DNA of 64,000 nt from an uncultured Prevotella sp. (GCA_900553465.1 USDT01000001.1:1-64000), one strand, 5' to 3'. Positions 36,597 to 45,763 are shown, counted from the first letter of the stretch. Translations and numbers: made by a program. Notes: generated from the sequence alone by a model not told the origin.

Positions 36597-38458
36597 GACT
36601 GACAGCAATCTGCACAGCCCTCATGGCATCGGCGGCGGCCCTTGCCGGTACAACACAGTACAATGACTCCGTCAGACAGAACATAGCCGAAGTGGTGGTG
36701 ACGGGCACACGCTCCACAACGGACGTGCGTCATCTGCCCATGACAATATCCACCGTCAACCGCAAACAGCTCACGGCCGACTTCCGCGAGTCGGTATTGC
36801 CCACAGTCAACGAGCTTGTGCCGGGACTGTTCGTCACGAGTCGCGGAGTGATGGGCTACGGAGTGTCCACCGGAGCTGCGGGTTCTATAAAGCTGCGCGG
36901 CATAGGCAGCGGAGCATCGATGCTTGTTCTCGTGGACGGACAGCCGCAGTATGCAGGCCTCTACGGCCATCCCATACCCGACGCGTGTCTCACCATGACG
37001 GCGGAACGTGTGGAAGTGCTGCGCGGACCGGCCTCACTGCTATACGGATCTAACGCTATGGGCGGCGTGATGAACATCGTTACGCGACAGGCAAAGGCCG
37101 ACGGCGTAAGGACAGACATATCGTTCGAGGGCGGATCGTACGGTTCGCTGCACGGCGAAGTGGGCAACGAGGTGAAGGCGGGACGTTTCTCCAACGCCGC
37201 CGCACTGTCCTACAGCCGCACCGACGGCCACCGTCCCAACTCGCAGTTTGAGCAGTTTGCCGGATTCATCCGGCCCGTATGGACATTCAACGACAACTGG
37301 AAAGCGAGCGGCGAGGCCAATGTGACTTACTTCAAGAGCTCTAACCCCGGACCTGTGTCGGCTCCGCTGATAGACAACGACATGAAGATAACACGCGGAA
37401 CGGCTGCCCTGGCGCTGGTGAACGACTACGACCGCACATCGGGAGCACTGCGGGTGTATTACAACTGGGGCCATCACAACATAAACGACGGCCACACAGC
37501 CGACGAGAATCCGCGCACATCGCTCTATCTGCACGACGACATCATGGCGGGCGTGTCGCTCTATCAGAGTGTGGAACTCTTCGGAGGCAACCGCACAACG
37601 GTGGGTTTCGACTACCAGCACTTCGGCGGAAAGGCATGGAACAGAGCCATTGAGGGAGGCGCCGAGACGGTGATAGCCGACAAGACGCAGGACGAATTCG
37701 CCGGATACGTGGACTTCAGACAGGACATAACGTCGTGGCTCACGGCCGACGCAGGACTGCGTGTGGACCATCATTCGCGCTCGGGCACACAGCTCGTACC
37801 GCAGGGCGGTCTGTCGTTCCGGCTCTCACCGGACGCCGAGATAAGGGCAATGGTGAGCCGCGGATTCCGCAACCCGACCATAAAAGACATGTATATGTTC
37901 AATCCGAAGAACCCCGATCTGGAAGCGGAAAGCATGACCAACTACGAACTGTCGTGGTCGCAGCGGTTCATGGACGGCAGACTGAAGGCCGGCATAAACG
38001 TGTTCTACCTCAAGGCCGACAATCTTATAACAACAGTCTTCACCGACGGACGCCCGCTGAACGTGAACACCGGCAAGACCGAAAACAGCGGTGTAGAGGC
38101 TGAAATGGCGCTGCGCGCATCGCAGAACCTCACCGTCAACGCCAACTACAGCTATCTTCACACGAGCGCACACATCACCGGCGCACCCGAGCACAAGCTG
38201 TACGCCGGAGCCACATACACTCTGAACCGGCTCACACTGAACACCGGACTGATGTATTTTGCCGGTCTGCTCACCAGCGAATCGACCAATGACACCTCGC
38301 ACGCAGCCCTCTGGCACCTCACGGCGAGCCTGCGCGTGGGCAAGGCTATCAATCTGTATGTAAGAGGCGAGAACCTTCTCGCACAGAAATACGAGATAAA
38401 TAAGGGTTTCACAATGCCGCGAGCTACTGTAGCGGCGGGCTTGAAACTCAGTCTGTAA
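36593..38458 (+). CDS. TonB-dependent outer-membrane receptor (BtuB-sized)
   Basis: A 621-residue outer-membrane barrel with plug. After the signal peptide comes a TonB-box-like EVVVTGTRS; the plug has LVLVDGQP, RVEVLRGPASLLYGSNAMGGVMNIVT. The barrel ends in an aromatic-poor final strand (TVAAGLKLSL). It lacks the N-terminal carboxypeptidase-like extension of SusC proteins and is the size of siderophore or cobalamin receptors. It overlaps the reductase gene by 4 bp (ATGA), so translation is coupled and the imported ligand is probably the reductase's substrate or cofactor. Confidence 0.92.
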   Translation: MRLTAICTALMASAAALAGTTQYNDSVRQNIAEVVVTGTRSTTDVRHLPMTISTVNRKQLTADFRESVLPTVNELVPGLFVTSRGVMGYGVSTGAAGSIKLRGIGSGASMLVLVDGQPQYAGLYGHPIPDACLTMTAERVEVLRGPASLLYGSNAMGGVMNIVTRQAKADGVRTDISFEGGSYGSLHGEVGNEVKAGRFSNAAALSYSRTDGHRPNSQFEQFAGFIRPVWTFNDNWKASGEANVTYFKSSNPGPVSAPLIDNDMKITRGTAALALVNDYDRTSGALRVYYNWGHHNINDGHTADENPRTSLYLHDDIMAGVSLYQSVELFGGNRTTVGFDYQHFGGKAWNRAIEGGAETVIADKTQDEFAGYVDFRQDITSWLTADAGLRVDHHSRSGTQLVPQGGLSFRLSPDAEIRAMVSRGFRNPTIKDMYMFNPKNPDLEAESMTNYELSWSQRFMDGRLKAGINVFYLKADNLITTVFTDGRPLNVNTGKTENSGVEAEMALRASQNLTVNANYSYLHTSAHITGAPEHKLYAGATYTLNRLTLNTGLMYFAGLLTSESTNDTSHAALWHLTASLRVGKAINLYVRGENLLAQKYEINKGFTMPRATVAAGLKLSL

Positions 38459-38475
38459 TAATTTTTATACAATCG

Positions 38476-38520
38476 GGAGCGCAGCATTTTGAAACTTCAA
38501 AATTTGCTGCGCTCCTTCTT
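38476..38520 (+). terminator. Terminator of the redox/uptake operon
   Basis: GGAGCGCAGC and GCTGCGCTCC enclose an inner TTTGAA/TTCAAA helix, followed by TTCTTTT. Confidence 0.85.
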
Positions 38521-38526
38521 TTACAG

Positions 38527-38534
38527 TATCTTTG
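38527..38534 (+). promoter_or_regulatory. -7 box TATCTTTG of the GT39 gene
   Basis: A perfect TAnnTTTG just after the terminator. Both candidate starts (38579 and 38654) are downstream. Confidence 0.6.
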
Positions 38535-38653
38535 CATGACATAAAAAATGCCCAGCAATGTGAAAACAAGATTTCATTATGCCGTCTTATGTTCTCACGA
38601 ACACTGAGGACGAAGCGTACCGAACAACCAAAAAAGGAAAACTGAGATATATT

Positions 38654-40447
38654 ATGAAAACATTTGGGAAAAACATTCCCCTCATCGCAATCGTTGTCAT
38701 AGGTTTGGCAACGCTGTTACCGTTTCTCTGGCAAAACGACTTTTTCAGCATGGACGAGCCCCGGGAGGCTATGGTGGCCGTATCAATGCTGAAAGACGGA
38801 AACTTCATACTGCCCTTCACATCGGGTGGCGACCTGACGGCTTGTCCGCCACTCTATCATCTGTGCGTGGCGCTTGTGTCGCTGCCATGGGGCCACGTGA
38901 GCGAGTTCAGTTCGCGACTGCCCGCAGCCCTGTCGCTCATAGTGATGTGCGCAGTGGTCTTTGCCTTCATGCGTAAACGCACAACAACACTGCGCGCAAT
39001 GCTCGCTCCGTTCGTAATGCTCACCGCCTACGGACTGCACCGCGAGGCAATGGCATGCAATCCCGACATAATGGGCGTGGCCTTCGCCACAGGAGCGATG
39101 CTGCTGCTCTACCGCTGGCATGAGAACGGCGCGCGCCGTCTGCCCCTTGCAGCCACACTCTGCATGGCTCTGACAGGACTGACCACAGGTCCGCTCATGA
39201 TGTTGCTGCCACCGGTGGTGATGTATGTCTATCTTCTTGTACGCGGCGAAAGCGGAAAAGGTGCGGCTGCAAGACTGGCGCTGTGCACCGTCATCGCACT
39301 TGTTGTGCCGGCACTGTGGTACACCGCAGCATTCATGCAGGCAGGAGAACGCTTCGGCGAACTGTTCATGGCCTACCACTACGGTTCGCTCAAAGGCATA
39401 ACCACGCAAAACCTGTTCGACCATAACTTTGTAGGCAATCTGGCATACGCAGCCACCGGTTTCGCGCCTTGGCTCATATTCATCGTGTTCACACTCTTCG
39501 CACGTCCGTGGCGGAGCGCCGGCATAGAACCGACATTCCACGCACTGATGCAGTATATGCGCACGGCGTCGCCGCTTACAGCATTCACCTGCACCGCAAC
39601 GCTCACACTTCTGGTGCTCTCATGGCTGCCCACGGGCCATCACGACATAAGCCTTCTGTGCTGCCACGTGTTCCTTTCGATGTTCACGGCGCTCTACATA
39701 GCATGGCTCTCACGCCGTCACAAGAGTCGCACGGTGGCCGCATTCGCTGTCTTCACGGCGCTTGCAGGCATACTGTTCAGCGTGGCTTTCCAGGTGTTGC
39801 AGTCGGGAGTGTTCTCCGGAATATTCTTCGGCGAGCGCAAGGCCAATGCGCGTCTGTCAATGATAAAATCGCTCTACGACATCACACCCGACACAACTGA
39901 GACGACACTGATGGTTATTCCGGGCATAATAGGAATACTTGTGGTGGCCGTGCTGTTCATAAGACGCCTGCGCCACAACGTCCGCACGCTCACTCTCGGA
40001 ACGCTCTGCGTGATATTCTCCGTATATATCGCTCTCGACGGAGTGTGCCGTCCTACGATGCTCAACGTGGTGTCGCTGCGCCAGATGACGGACGTGGTGA
40101 ACCAGGTGTTCCCGAAACAGAAACTCTACTCGTATATCTCAAAACCAGGCATGCAGATGTTCGGAGCCGACTTCTATATGGGCGGACGCATACAGGCATT
40201 CGAAAATCCGGCCCCCGACAGCCTCGGACGGGTGAAGAAACCGTCAAGCGGCATACTGCTCATACCCGAAAAGGACAGCGAGGCATTCATAGCACGCCAC
40301 AAGGACTACATATTCCAGCAGCGCATGCGCTCGCTCGGACACCCCACAGAGGTGCGCGACAGAATAAAGTTCTATAAGTTCATACACAACTCAAAGAAAA
40401 ATTCGGCTGAGGACACCTACGACCCGATGTCGATAGAAATAAAATAA
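38654..40447 (+). CDS. GT39/ArnT-like membrane glycosyltransferase
   Basis: About 597 residues, eleven or more membrane segments, and the GT-C signature FFSMDEPREAMVA with its acidic pair in the first periplasmic loop, as in ArnT and PMT-type enzymes that move sugars from polyprenyl-phosphate carriers to lipid A or proteins. The C-terminal soluble domain is of the usual ArnT size. An upstream ATG at 38579 is possible; 38654 was chosen because it opens directly onto the first hydrophobic segment (KNIPLIAIVVIGLATLL). An ABC ATPase gene follows 10 bp later. Confidence 0.82.
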   Translation: MKTFGKNIPLIAIVVIGLATLLPFLWQNDFFSMDEPREAMVAVSMLKDGNFILPFTSGGDLTACPPLYHLCVALVSLPWGHVSEFSSRLPAALSLIVMCAVVFAFMRKRTTTLRAMLAPFVMLTAYGLHREAMACNPDIMGVAFATGAMLLLYRWHENGARRLPLAATLCMALTGLTTGPLMMLLPPVVMYVYLLVRGESGKGAAARLALCTVIALVVPALWYTAAFMQAGERFGELFMAYHYGSLKGITTQNLFDHNFVGNLAYAATGFAPWLIFIVFTLFARPWRSAGIEPTFHALMQYMRTASPLTAFTCTATLTLLVLSWLPTGHHDISLLCCHVFLSMFTALYIAWLSRRHKSRTVAAFAVFTALAGILFSVAFQVLQSGVFSGIFFGERKANARLSMIKSLYDITPDTTETTLMVIPGIIGILVVAVLFIRRLRHNVRTLTLGTLCVIFSVYIALDGVCRPTMLNVVSLRQMTDVVNQVFPKQKLYSYISKPGMQMFGADFYMGGRIQAFENPAPDSLGRVKKPSSGILLIPEKDSEAFIARHKDYIFQQRMRSLGHPTEVRDRIKFYKFIHNSKKNSAEDTYDPMSIEIK

Positions 40448-40457
40448 AACTCACCAG

Positions 40458-41246
40458 ATGCCGCCGGAGGACATGAAACAGCAACCATACGTGAGGCTCG
40501 AGAGTCTGTGCATAGGCTACCGCACGGGCAGGCACGGGCAGCGCATAGTGGCAGAAGGAATTGACGCCACACTGCCTGAGGGACAGCTGACATGCCTCAT
40601 CGGGCGCAACGGAACGGGAAAATCGACCCTGCTGCGCACCGTAGCCTCACTGCAGCCGATGCTCGGAGGAAAGATATTCATAGGCGGCGACGACAGCGCA
40701 ACACTCTCACAGAAGGACATGGCACGGCGGGTGAGCATAGTGCTGACGGCTGCTCCGGACGCCATAAACATGGACGTGGCACAGCTCGTGGCACTGGGAC
40801 GCACACCCTACACCGGTTTCTGGGGTTCGCTCAAAGGCAGCGACCTGCGCGCCGTACAGCGTGCGCTGAGTCTGACAGACACCTCGCATCTGGCCCACAG
40901 AACCGTGAGCACCCTGAGCGACGGACAACGGCAGAAGGTGATGGTGGCCAAGGCGCTCGCACAGGAAGCGCCGCTGATGCTGCTCGACGAGCCCACCGCC
41001 TTTCTGGACTATCCGTCGAAGGCGCGGCTTATGCAGCTGCTCGGCCGGCTGGCACACGAGGAAGGCAAGACCATACTGCTCTCAACACACGACATAGAGA
41101 TGGCCCTGCGCACGGCAGACAGGCTGTGGCTCATGGACGAAGACTCGTTCACAGAGGGCACGACGGAACAGATGATGGCCGACGGAACGATAGACCGCTT
41201 CACCGACGGACTGATGCCGCACGATGTGATGTGCCCGCAGCGGTGA
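40458..41246 (+). CDS. ABC transporter ATP-binding protein (FecE/BtuD-like), orphan
   Basis: A 262-residue ATPase. Walker A is GRNGTGKST (49-57), the Q-loop region is SIVLTAAPDAINM, the signature is LSDGQRQKV, Walker B is LMLLDEP, and the switch His is in LLSTHDIEM. Similarity is to iron-siderophore/cobalamin ATPases. No permease (FecCD) or binding protein is adjacent, so partners must be elsewhere. A second start at 40473 is possible. Spacing suggests co-transcription with the GT39 gene. Confidence 0.88.
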   Translation: MPPEDMKQQPYVRLESLCIGYRTGRHGQRIVAEGIDATLPEGQLTCLIGRNGTGKSTLLRTVASLQPMLGGKIFIGGDDSATLSQKDMARRVSIVLTAAPDAINMDVAQLVALGRTPYTGFWGSLKGSDLRAVQRALSLTDTSHLAHRTVSTLSDGQRQKVMVAKALAQEAPLMLLDEPTAFLDYPSKARLMQLLGRLAHEEGKTILLSTHDIEMALRTADRLWLMDEDSFTEGTTEQMMADGTIDRFTDGLMPHDVMCPQR

Positions 41247-41303
41247 CCGGCAGCGCACGCCTACCGAAACAACGACAACAAAACACTCTAAAAAAGAAAC
41301 GAT

Positions 41304-41828
41304 ATGGAAAACGAATTTCTCAATCTCATCCGCACACGGCGCAGCTGTCGCAGATACAAAGCCGAACAGGTGGACGACCAACTGCTCGAAGAAGTGCTCA
41401 AGGCAGGCACCTACGCACCGACCGGACACGGCTCTCAGGCACCATTCATCGTGGCTGTGCAGAACGCCGAACAGCGCGCTGTGCTCACAAGAATGAATGC
41501 CGAGGTGATGGGCGTGACGTCCGACCCGTACTACGGCGCACCGACAATAGTGCTGGTGTTCGCACCGTCCGACTATGCCAACGCGTTTCAGGACGGAAGC
41601 TGCGTGCTCGAGAACATGATGCTCGCCGCACACGCCGTGGGACTGGCTTCATGCTGGATAAACCGCGAACACCAGATGTTTGCCACCGAAGAAGGCCGGC
41701 AGCTGATGAAGCAATGGGGACTGCCCGAAGGTCTTATGGGCATCGGTGCACTGTCGCTGGGTTATGCCGACGGCGAGCCGAAGGAACCGAAACCGAGAAA
41801 AGAAGATTATTACCGCGTGATACGCTGA
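41304..41828 (+). CDS. Nitroreductase-family FMN oxidoreductase
   Basis: A 174-residue flavoprotein of the nitroreductase family, usually a dimer binding FMN and NAD(P)H. It has the N-terminal RTRRSCRRYKAEQV FMN-phosphate motif, APTGHGSQAPF, and the GIGALSLGYADGEPKEPKPR tail that contacts FMN. The substrate is unknown. It is 57 bp after the ABC ATPase, probably in the same transcript, and ends at an array-derived terminator. Confidence 0.9.
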   Translation: MENEFLNLIRTRRSCRRYKAEQVDDQLLEEVLKAGTYAPTGHGSQAPFIVAVQNAEQRAVLTRMNAEVMGVTSDPYYGAPTIVLVFAPSDYANAFQDGSCVLENMMLAAHAVGLASCWINREHQMFATEEGRQLMKQWGLPEGLMGIGALSLGYADGEPKEPKPRKEDYYRVIR

Positions 41829-41870
41829 CAGGCGGAGGCTGCAAGACAGCCCGTCTGAGCACGCGAGAGA

Positions 41871-41946
41871 GTCCGTTTCACCGGCTGAAACGGGCCGTTA
41901 CACAGCATGAGAGAGCCTTTCCTGCACAACAGGAAAGGCTCTTTTG
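41871..41946 (+). repeat. 22-bp periodic array, three units, ending as a terminator
   Basis: Units start at 41871 (GTCCGTTTCA), 41893 (GGCCGTTACA) and 41915 (GCCTTTCCTG), spaced 22 bp. The last unit forms the terminator stem AGAGCCTTTCCTG/CAGGAAAGGCTCT (41912-41942), followed by TTTTGTTTTT. Confidence 0.75.
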
Positions 41947-41950
41947 TTTT
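41912..41950 (+). terminator. Terminator of the GT39-ABC-nitroreductase unit
   Basis: A 13-bp stem with a 5-nt loop and a strong U-tract; it is built from the final unit of the 22-bp array. Confidence 0.85.
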
Positions 41951-42020
41951 TCCATAGTGTAAAGACGGGCGGAAAGGCTTGCGCGGACCATTCTGCAACA
42001 CCGCGCCAAGCACCGTCCCG

Positions 42021-43562
42021 TCAGTCGGGGAGTATGACGACAGACACCGGAACATAGTCGGCCGGACTGAAGCGGCGGAGGGCTTGCGAGGCCGTGTAGG
42101 TGCCGCGATACTGTGTCAGTCCGCCGAAGTTGTAGAGCCGTCCGTCAACACACTCCACCGCGCCATACCACTCGAACGATCCGAGCATGCGCAGCGGTTC
42201 GGGCGAACTTAAGCCTGCCGCGTAGCGGGTCACGGCACCGCCGTCCATGGCGTATATCTGATTTCCCACAACACCGATGAACGAGAACTCGTTGCTCAGC
42301 GAGTCGGTTGGTGTGCAGTCGGTGGTGCGGAGCGTGCCTCCGCTCAGAGCATGGGCACGGTGGAAAAGGTCGTCGAGCAGCCATGTTGTGCCGTTACCGT
42401 CGGAAGTGACAGTCGGTTCGGCGAAATACTGTCCGTGGGCAGTGGTGCCTTCGGGCGTGGCTGTCATGTTGCCGTTGCCGTCGTAGGCCAGAGCATAGGT
42501 CTCTATGTTGTCTGCCGTCACCACATACAGGCTGTTGCCCTCGACAGAAGCCGCGAGAGGCGTGGTCGAACGCAATGCAGCCGTGTGCCATTTTCCGCCG
42601 GAGAGAGAATAGATGCCGCTCGGGCCGACTATCAGCGGCATGCCGTCCCACATAGCGCCGGCACCGTCTTCGGGTATGTCGGCGTAGGTTTTCTCCTCGC
42701 CCGTGGCCGTGTTGTACGAACGGAACTCGTAGCATGGCGTGGTGCTCACATTGCCGAGCGTTGTGCGTTCTATTATTCCGCCACCATAATATATTGTGCT
42801 GCCGTCGGTGAAATGGATGTTGGCGGAGCCTTCGTTGGCGAGGTCGTCAAGGTCGTGGAACACTATGTTCTGCTTCACACGCAGGGTGTTGACCGACGCT
42901 TCGCCGGCGATGGAGAACTTGCCTTCGGCCACTCCGTCGGCATTGAGCACCACATACGGGTTGGCTGTGTAGGTCTGGCCTTTCTTTATATAGACAATCG
43001 GTTCTTTGGAAGGCGTCGATGCATTGGGATCGGTGAACGGAAAAGCCGCGCTCTCCGAGGCGAGCTGCTGCATGGTGCTGGTGGATTCGCGGCCATTGTA
43101 TATGTCGACGTATATGCCGCCGTTCTCATAGCGCGCCGCCGTGAGCACAACGCCCGGAGCCTCGTCGGCCTCGCCGGCCGGCTGATGAACCACTATCTGC
43201 GACGAGTCGGCCGCCGCACGGGCATGGGCACGGCTGCGCATGGCACTGCCGAAACGTATGTATCCGGTGCGGGCCACACCCGTAAGGTTGCGCGCTGCCA
43301 CTATCTGCACGCTCTCGCCTCCCTTGCCGCCCATCTGCGAAAGCTGCAGCCAGTCGGCCGACGAGGTGGCTTCCCACGGCTCGTCAACAGGTATGGCGAT
43401 GGTCTGCTGCGCTCCCACAGCCGCCAGTTCCACCGCATCTTCCACAGGAGGAACAGGGTCGGGGCCGGGCACAGCGTCGCCGTCGTCGGCACACGAAGCA
43501 AACATCATGACGGCCAATGCTCCTACTGCCGTCATGGGAAACAATGATCTGAACTTTTTCAT
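42021..43562 (-). CDS. BACON-domain lipoprotein
   Basis: About 513 residues. MKKFRSLFPMTAVGALAVMMFASC gives a lipobox cysteine at 24, followed by an acidic Asp-rich stretch and a Pro-rich linker typical of surface lipoproteins. A BACON-like domain (about 50-140, IPVDEPWEATSSADWLQLSQM, RTGYIRFG) suggests carbohydrate or mucin binding. The remainder is beta-rich with repeated units (SGGKWHTAALRS, AMDGGAVTRYAAG), perhaps a propeller. The start at 43562 was chosen because it opens the lipoprotein signal; the frame is open further upstream but without support. Confidence 0.78.
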   Translation of the reverse strand: MKKFRSLFPMTAVGALAVMMFASCADDGDAVPGPDPVPPVEDAVELAAVGAQQTIAIPVDEPWEATSSADWLQLSQMGGKGGESVQIVAARNLTGVARTGYIRFGSAMRSRAHARAAADSSQIVVHQPAGEADEAPGVVLTAARYENGGIYVDIYNGRESTSTMQQLASESAAFPFTDPNASTPSKEPIVYIKKGQTYTANPYVVLNADGVAEGKFSIAGEASVNTLRVKQNIVFHDLDDLANEGSANIHFTDGSTIYYGGGIIERTTLGNVSTTPCYEFRSYNTATGEEKTYADIPEDGAGAMWDGMPLIVGPSGIYSLSGGKWHTAALRSTTPLAASVEGNSLYVVTADNIETYALAYDGNGNMTATPEGTTAHGQYFAEPTVTSDGNGTTWLLDDLFHRAHALSGGTLRTTDCTPTDSLSNEFSFIGVVGNQIYAMDGGAVTRYAAGLSSPEPLRMLGSFEWYGAVECVDGRLYNFGGLTQYRGTYTASQALRRFSPADYVPVSVVILPD

Positions 43563-43842
43563 AGCGTTTATGTTTTTTGTATTGTTGGTTGATGCAATAT
43601 CGGCAGATGCGGCAAGGACATGCCGGAAGCTGCAAAATACAGCATTGCGGCCGGCATACCTTGTCGGGAACAAAGAAAACATATTTACGCACACTGCGCA
43701 TAACTGCTTTCCGTGATTTTGAAGAAAGGACGTATTACGGGCTCCGTGGAAATTCCGCGAGGATTGGTTGCAATAAGAAAACAGTGGCATAAATAGTGTA
43801 TCGTCGCTGTTGTTGCAGGCAGAAAGGAAAGCAATCTGGGGC
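43563..43842. other. Gene-free leader and outer flank of repeat copy 3
   Basis: No gene recognised. The last ~50 bp (GTATCGTCGCTGTTGTTG, GAAAGGAAAGCAATC) match the outer left flank of repeat copy 1. Confidence 0.45.
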
Positions 43843-44275
43843 AGTTACAGATTTTCAGCATCGTGCTGTTTTTGCGTCCGAGTTTTCTGTTCTACCCCGA
43901 AAAATAAGCGATAATTTGCGCGCAGACTTTCCTTCGGACGCAAATACGCGAAAAATAAGAGTTATTCTCAAGACCTTGTATTTCAAGAACTTACATTCAG
44001 AAGCGATTTTTTCGTCAGACGAAATGCACCGTTTCGGCACGTGATATGGTCCATATCAGGGGCTGAAACACGCAATATCACACCATGAAACAGACAAAAC
44101 CGGAGGCTGATATGGGCATTATCGGAGTGCTGTATGAATTTGCCGGCACTCCACAACAGGGTATGCGATAAGACGCTTCGGATGTAAACGGGCTTTATAA
44201 TACCGTATTTAACATTTCTTTACATCTCTTTCGCGAATTTATTTTGTCAAAAAAAAGTCAAGAAAATCTGTAAGT
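43843..44275 (+). repeat. 433-bp TIR element, type I, copy 3
   Basis: Terminal repeats AGTTACAGATTTTC (43843-43856, one mismatch) and GAAAATCTGTAAGT (44262-44275). The 22-bp array starts at 44026, again 183 bp in. Units include GGTCCATATCAGGGGCTGAAAC-type sequences with paired changes on both sides of each dyad. Confidence 0.9.
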
Positions 44276-44630
44276 ACACCGCCTGAGTTTTCCCGGAAAA
44301 AGCCGACACGACAACTGAGAAGACACACCGGTAACATGCGTCCTTCTTGCACACGGGATTTATCGGTTGTGGCGACGCGGATTTATCGTCACGCGGGAGA
44401 TGCGCCGTCGCTGTTCATACAGTTCCGCTTTGTCCGGAGGTTCTTCTTCATTACGCGATGCTTCATGTATAGAACCAGTCCCCACCGGATTTCCATAAAG
44501 CCGTCTTTCGGGCTTCTCCACATGGCGCAGAAGCGACTCTGGCAGTACAAATACAGGGTAGAACCAAGGCGTTTTAGCCTAAATTAACGCGGAGTTACAG
44601 AAATGGAAAAGTTACTTCCACGCTATGTAT
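44276..44630. other. Gene-free interval with segment resembling 205-290
   Basis: Around 44430-44510 the DNA resembles 205-290 (shared blocks TTGTCCGGA, CTTCATT, TGCTTCATG, GGATTTCCA.AAAGCC). Both stretches lie just right of a type I element and could be decayed pieces of one gene. The minus strand reads GF(M/V)EI.W in both. Confidence 0.45.
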
Positions 44631-44638
44631 TACTTTTG
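44631..44638 (+). promoter_or_regulatory. -7 box TACTTTTG before RteC-like gene
   Basis: TACTTTTG fits TAnnTTTG; the leader would be about 65 nt. Confidence 0.5.
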
Positions 44639-44709
44639 CCGCAGTAAAAATGATGATAAGAAAAACCGGGCAGCAAACATGACTGACTGCCTGATATATT
44701 AAATAAGGT

Positions 44710-45144
44710 ATGACTATGAAGACTTACAAACCAAACATTTCCTCCCACTACGTAAGCGGAGGACAAGGCGAACTGACCCGGGAACAACGGGACGAAGGCC
44801 GGAAAATGATGGAAGACGCATTCGTAAGACTGATGAACGAAAGCGAAAAGGGACACATCCGCTGGACTGGCACGCAGAAGGATCTTATGGAACTGACTTA
44901 CATCGCGTACAGAGGATGTGTCGTGAGACACACCGACGGCAGTCCGGCACTCATGTCCGAACTGGCAAGGACAATATGCACGCGGCTGGGCATGCACATG
45001 CCTGCAAATCCGTACAAGGTGGCGGCAAAGGCTATGGCGCGCAAGGGAGTGAAGCAGCTGGCATATCTGGAACGCTTCTGCTGGCTGCACTTCGTGGCGG
45101 GAGTGGCCGATCCGACGGCCGCGGAGATAGGACACGCGCAATGA
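44710..45144 (+). CDS. RteC-like small protein, 144 aa
   Basis: Contains HIRWTGTQKDLMELTYIAYRGCVV, closely like the WTGSKTDLVELIYALHASG stretch I know from the C-terminal part of RteC, the excision regulator of Bacteroides conjugative transposons. The N-terminal RteC domain is missing. The likely role is DNA-binding or regulatory, possibly a mobile-element remnant. It may form a unit with the M15 peptidase gene 73 bp downstream. An alternative start lies two codons in. Confidence 0.65.
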   Translation: MTMKTYKPNISSHYVSGGQGELTREQRDEGRKMMEDAFVRLMNESEKGHIRWTGTQKDLMELTYIAYRGCVVRHTDGSPALMSELARTICTRLGMHMPANPYKVAAKAMARKGVKQLAYLERFCWLHFVAGVADPTAAEIGHAQ

Positions 45145-45217
45145 GAAACTTTCTCACACATGGAAAAACACAGACTTCTTAATAATCATTTATCAGAAAA
45201 AACACACAAAAAGCAAC

Positions 45218-45661
45218 ATGAACACAATCGATCTTAACCAGAATCTCAGTCCGCACTTCACACTCGAGGAGTTCGTGAGGTCGGGCACAGCCGTAAGACA
45301 CAACATCGACAACACTCCGAAAGAGGAACATGTGGAACGCCTGAGGGAGCTCTGCACCAACGTGCTCGAGCCTCTGCGGCGACGTTTCGGAGTGATAAGG
45401 ATAACCAGCGGCTACCGCTGCGAGGAGCTGAACAGAAAGGTGGGAGGCGCCGATGGCTCGCAACACCTGCGCGGCGAGGCTGCCGACATCAACGTGTCGG
45501 GAAAGGACGGAGGAATGAAGATGTATGAGTACATACGCGACAACCTGCCCTTCGACCAGCTACTGTTCGAGAACAAGGCGAAGAGCGGCATATACTGGCT
45601 GCACGTGAGCTACAGAAGCGACGGACGCAACCGCCACGACTGCGGCATAATAAAGATGTGA
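45218..45661 (+). CDS. Peptidase M15-family (D-Ala-D-Ala carboxypeptidase-like)
   Basis: A 147-residue M15A zinc peptidase of the phage-endolysin/YcbK type. Zinc ligands are His83 and Asp90 in SQHLRGEAADI and His129 in WLHVSY, with ITSGYRCEELNRKVGG before them. There is no signal peptide, so export would need a holin or another route, as for phage lysins. Together with the RteC-like neighbour it suggests a mobile-element remnant. Confidence 0.85.
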   Translation: MNTIDLNQNLSPHFTLEEFVRSGTAVRHNIDNTPKEEHVERLRELCTNVLEPLRRRFGVIRITSGYRCEELNRKVGGADGSQHLRGEAADINVSGKDGGMKMYEYIRDNLPFDQLLFENKAKSGIYWLHVSYRSDGRNRHDCGIIKM

Positions 45662-45670
45662 TTCATTGAA

Positions 45671-45763
45671 AAAGACGGAGCTCCATGTCACTGACAACAT
45701 AAAAATACATAGAGAAAACAAGCGTTAAAAACACAAAAAGCGACTTGTTTTAGCTCCGTCTTT
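45671..45763 (+). ncRNA. Candidate branched RNA structure in 3' UTR
   Basis: AAAGACGGAGCT (45671-45682) pairs perfectly with AGCTCCGTCTTT (45752-45763). Inside lie a small ATGTCActGACAACAT hairpin and an 8-bp AAAACAAG/CTTGTTTT stem (45715-45722 / 45744-45751). Together they could form a three-way junction. It may be a terminator for the M15 gene or a regulatory element; the U-tract is weak. Confidence 0.4.
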
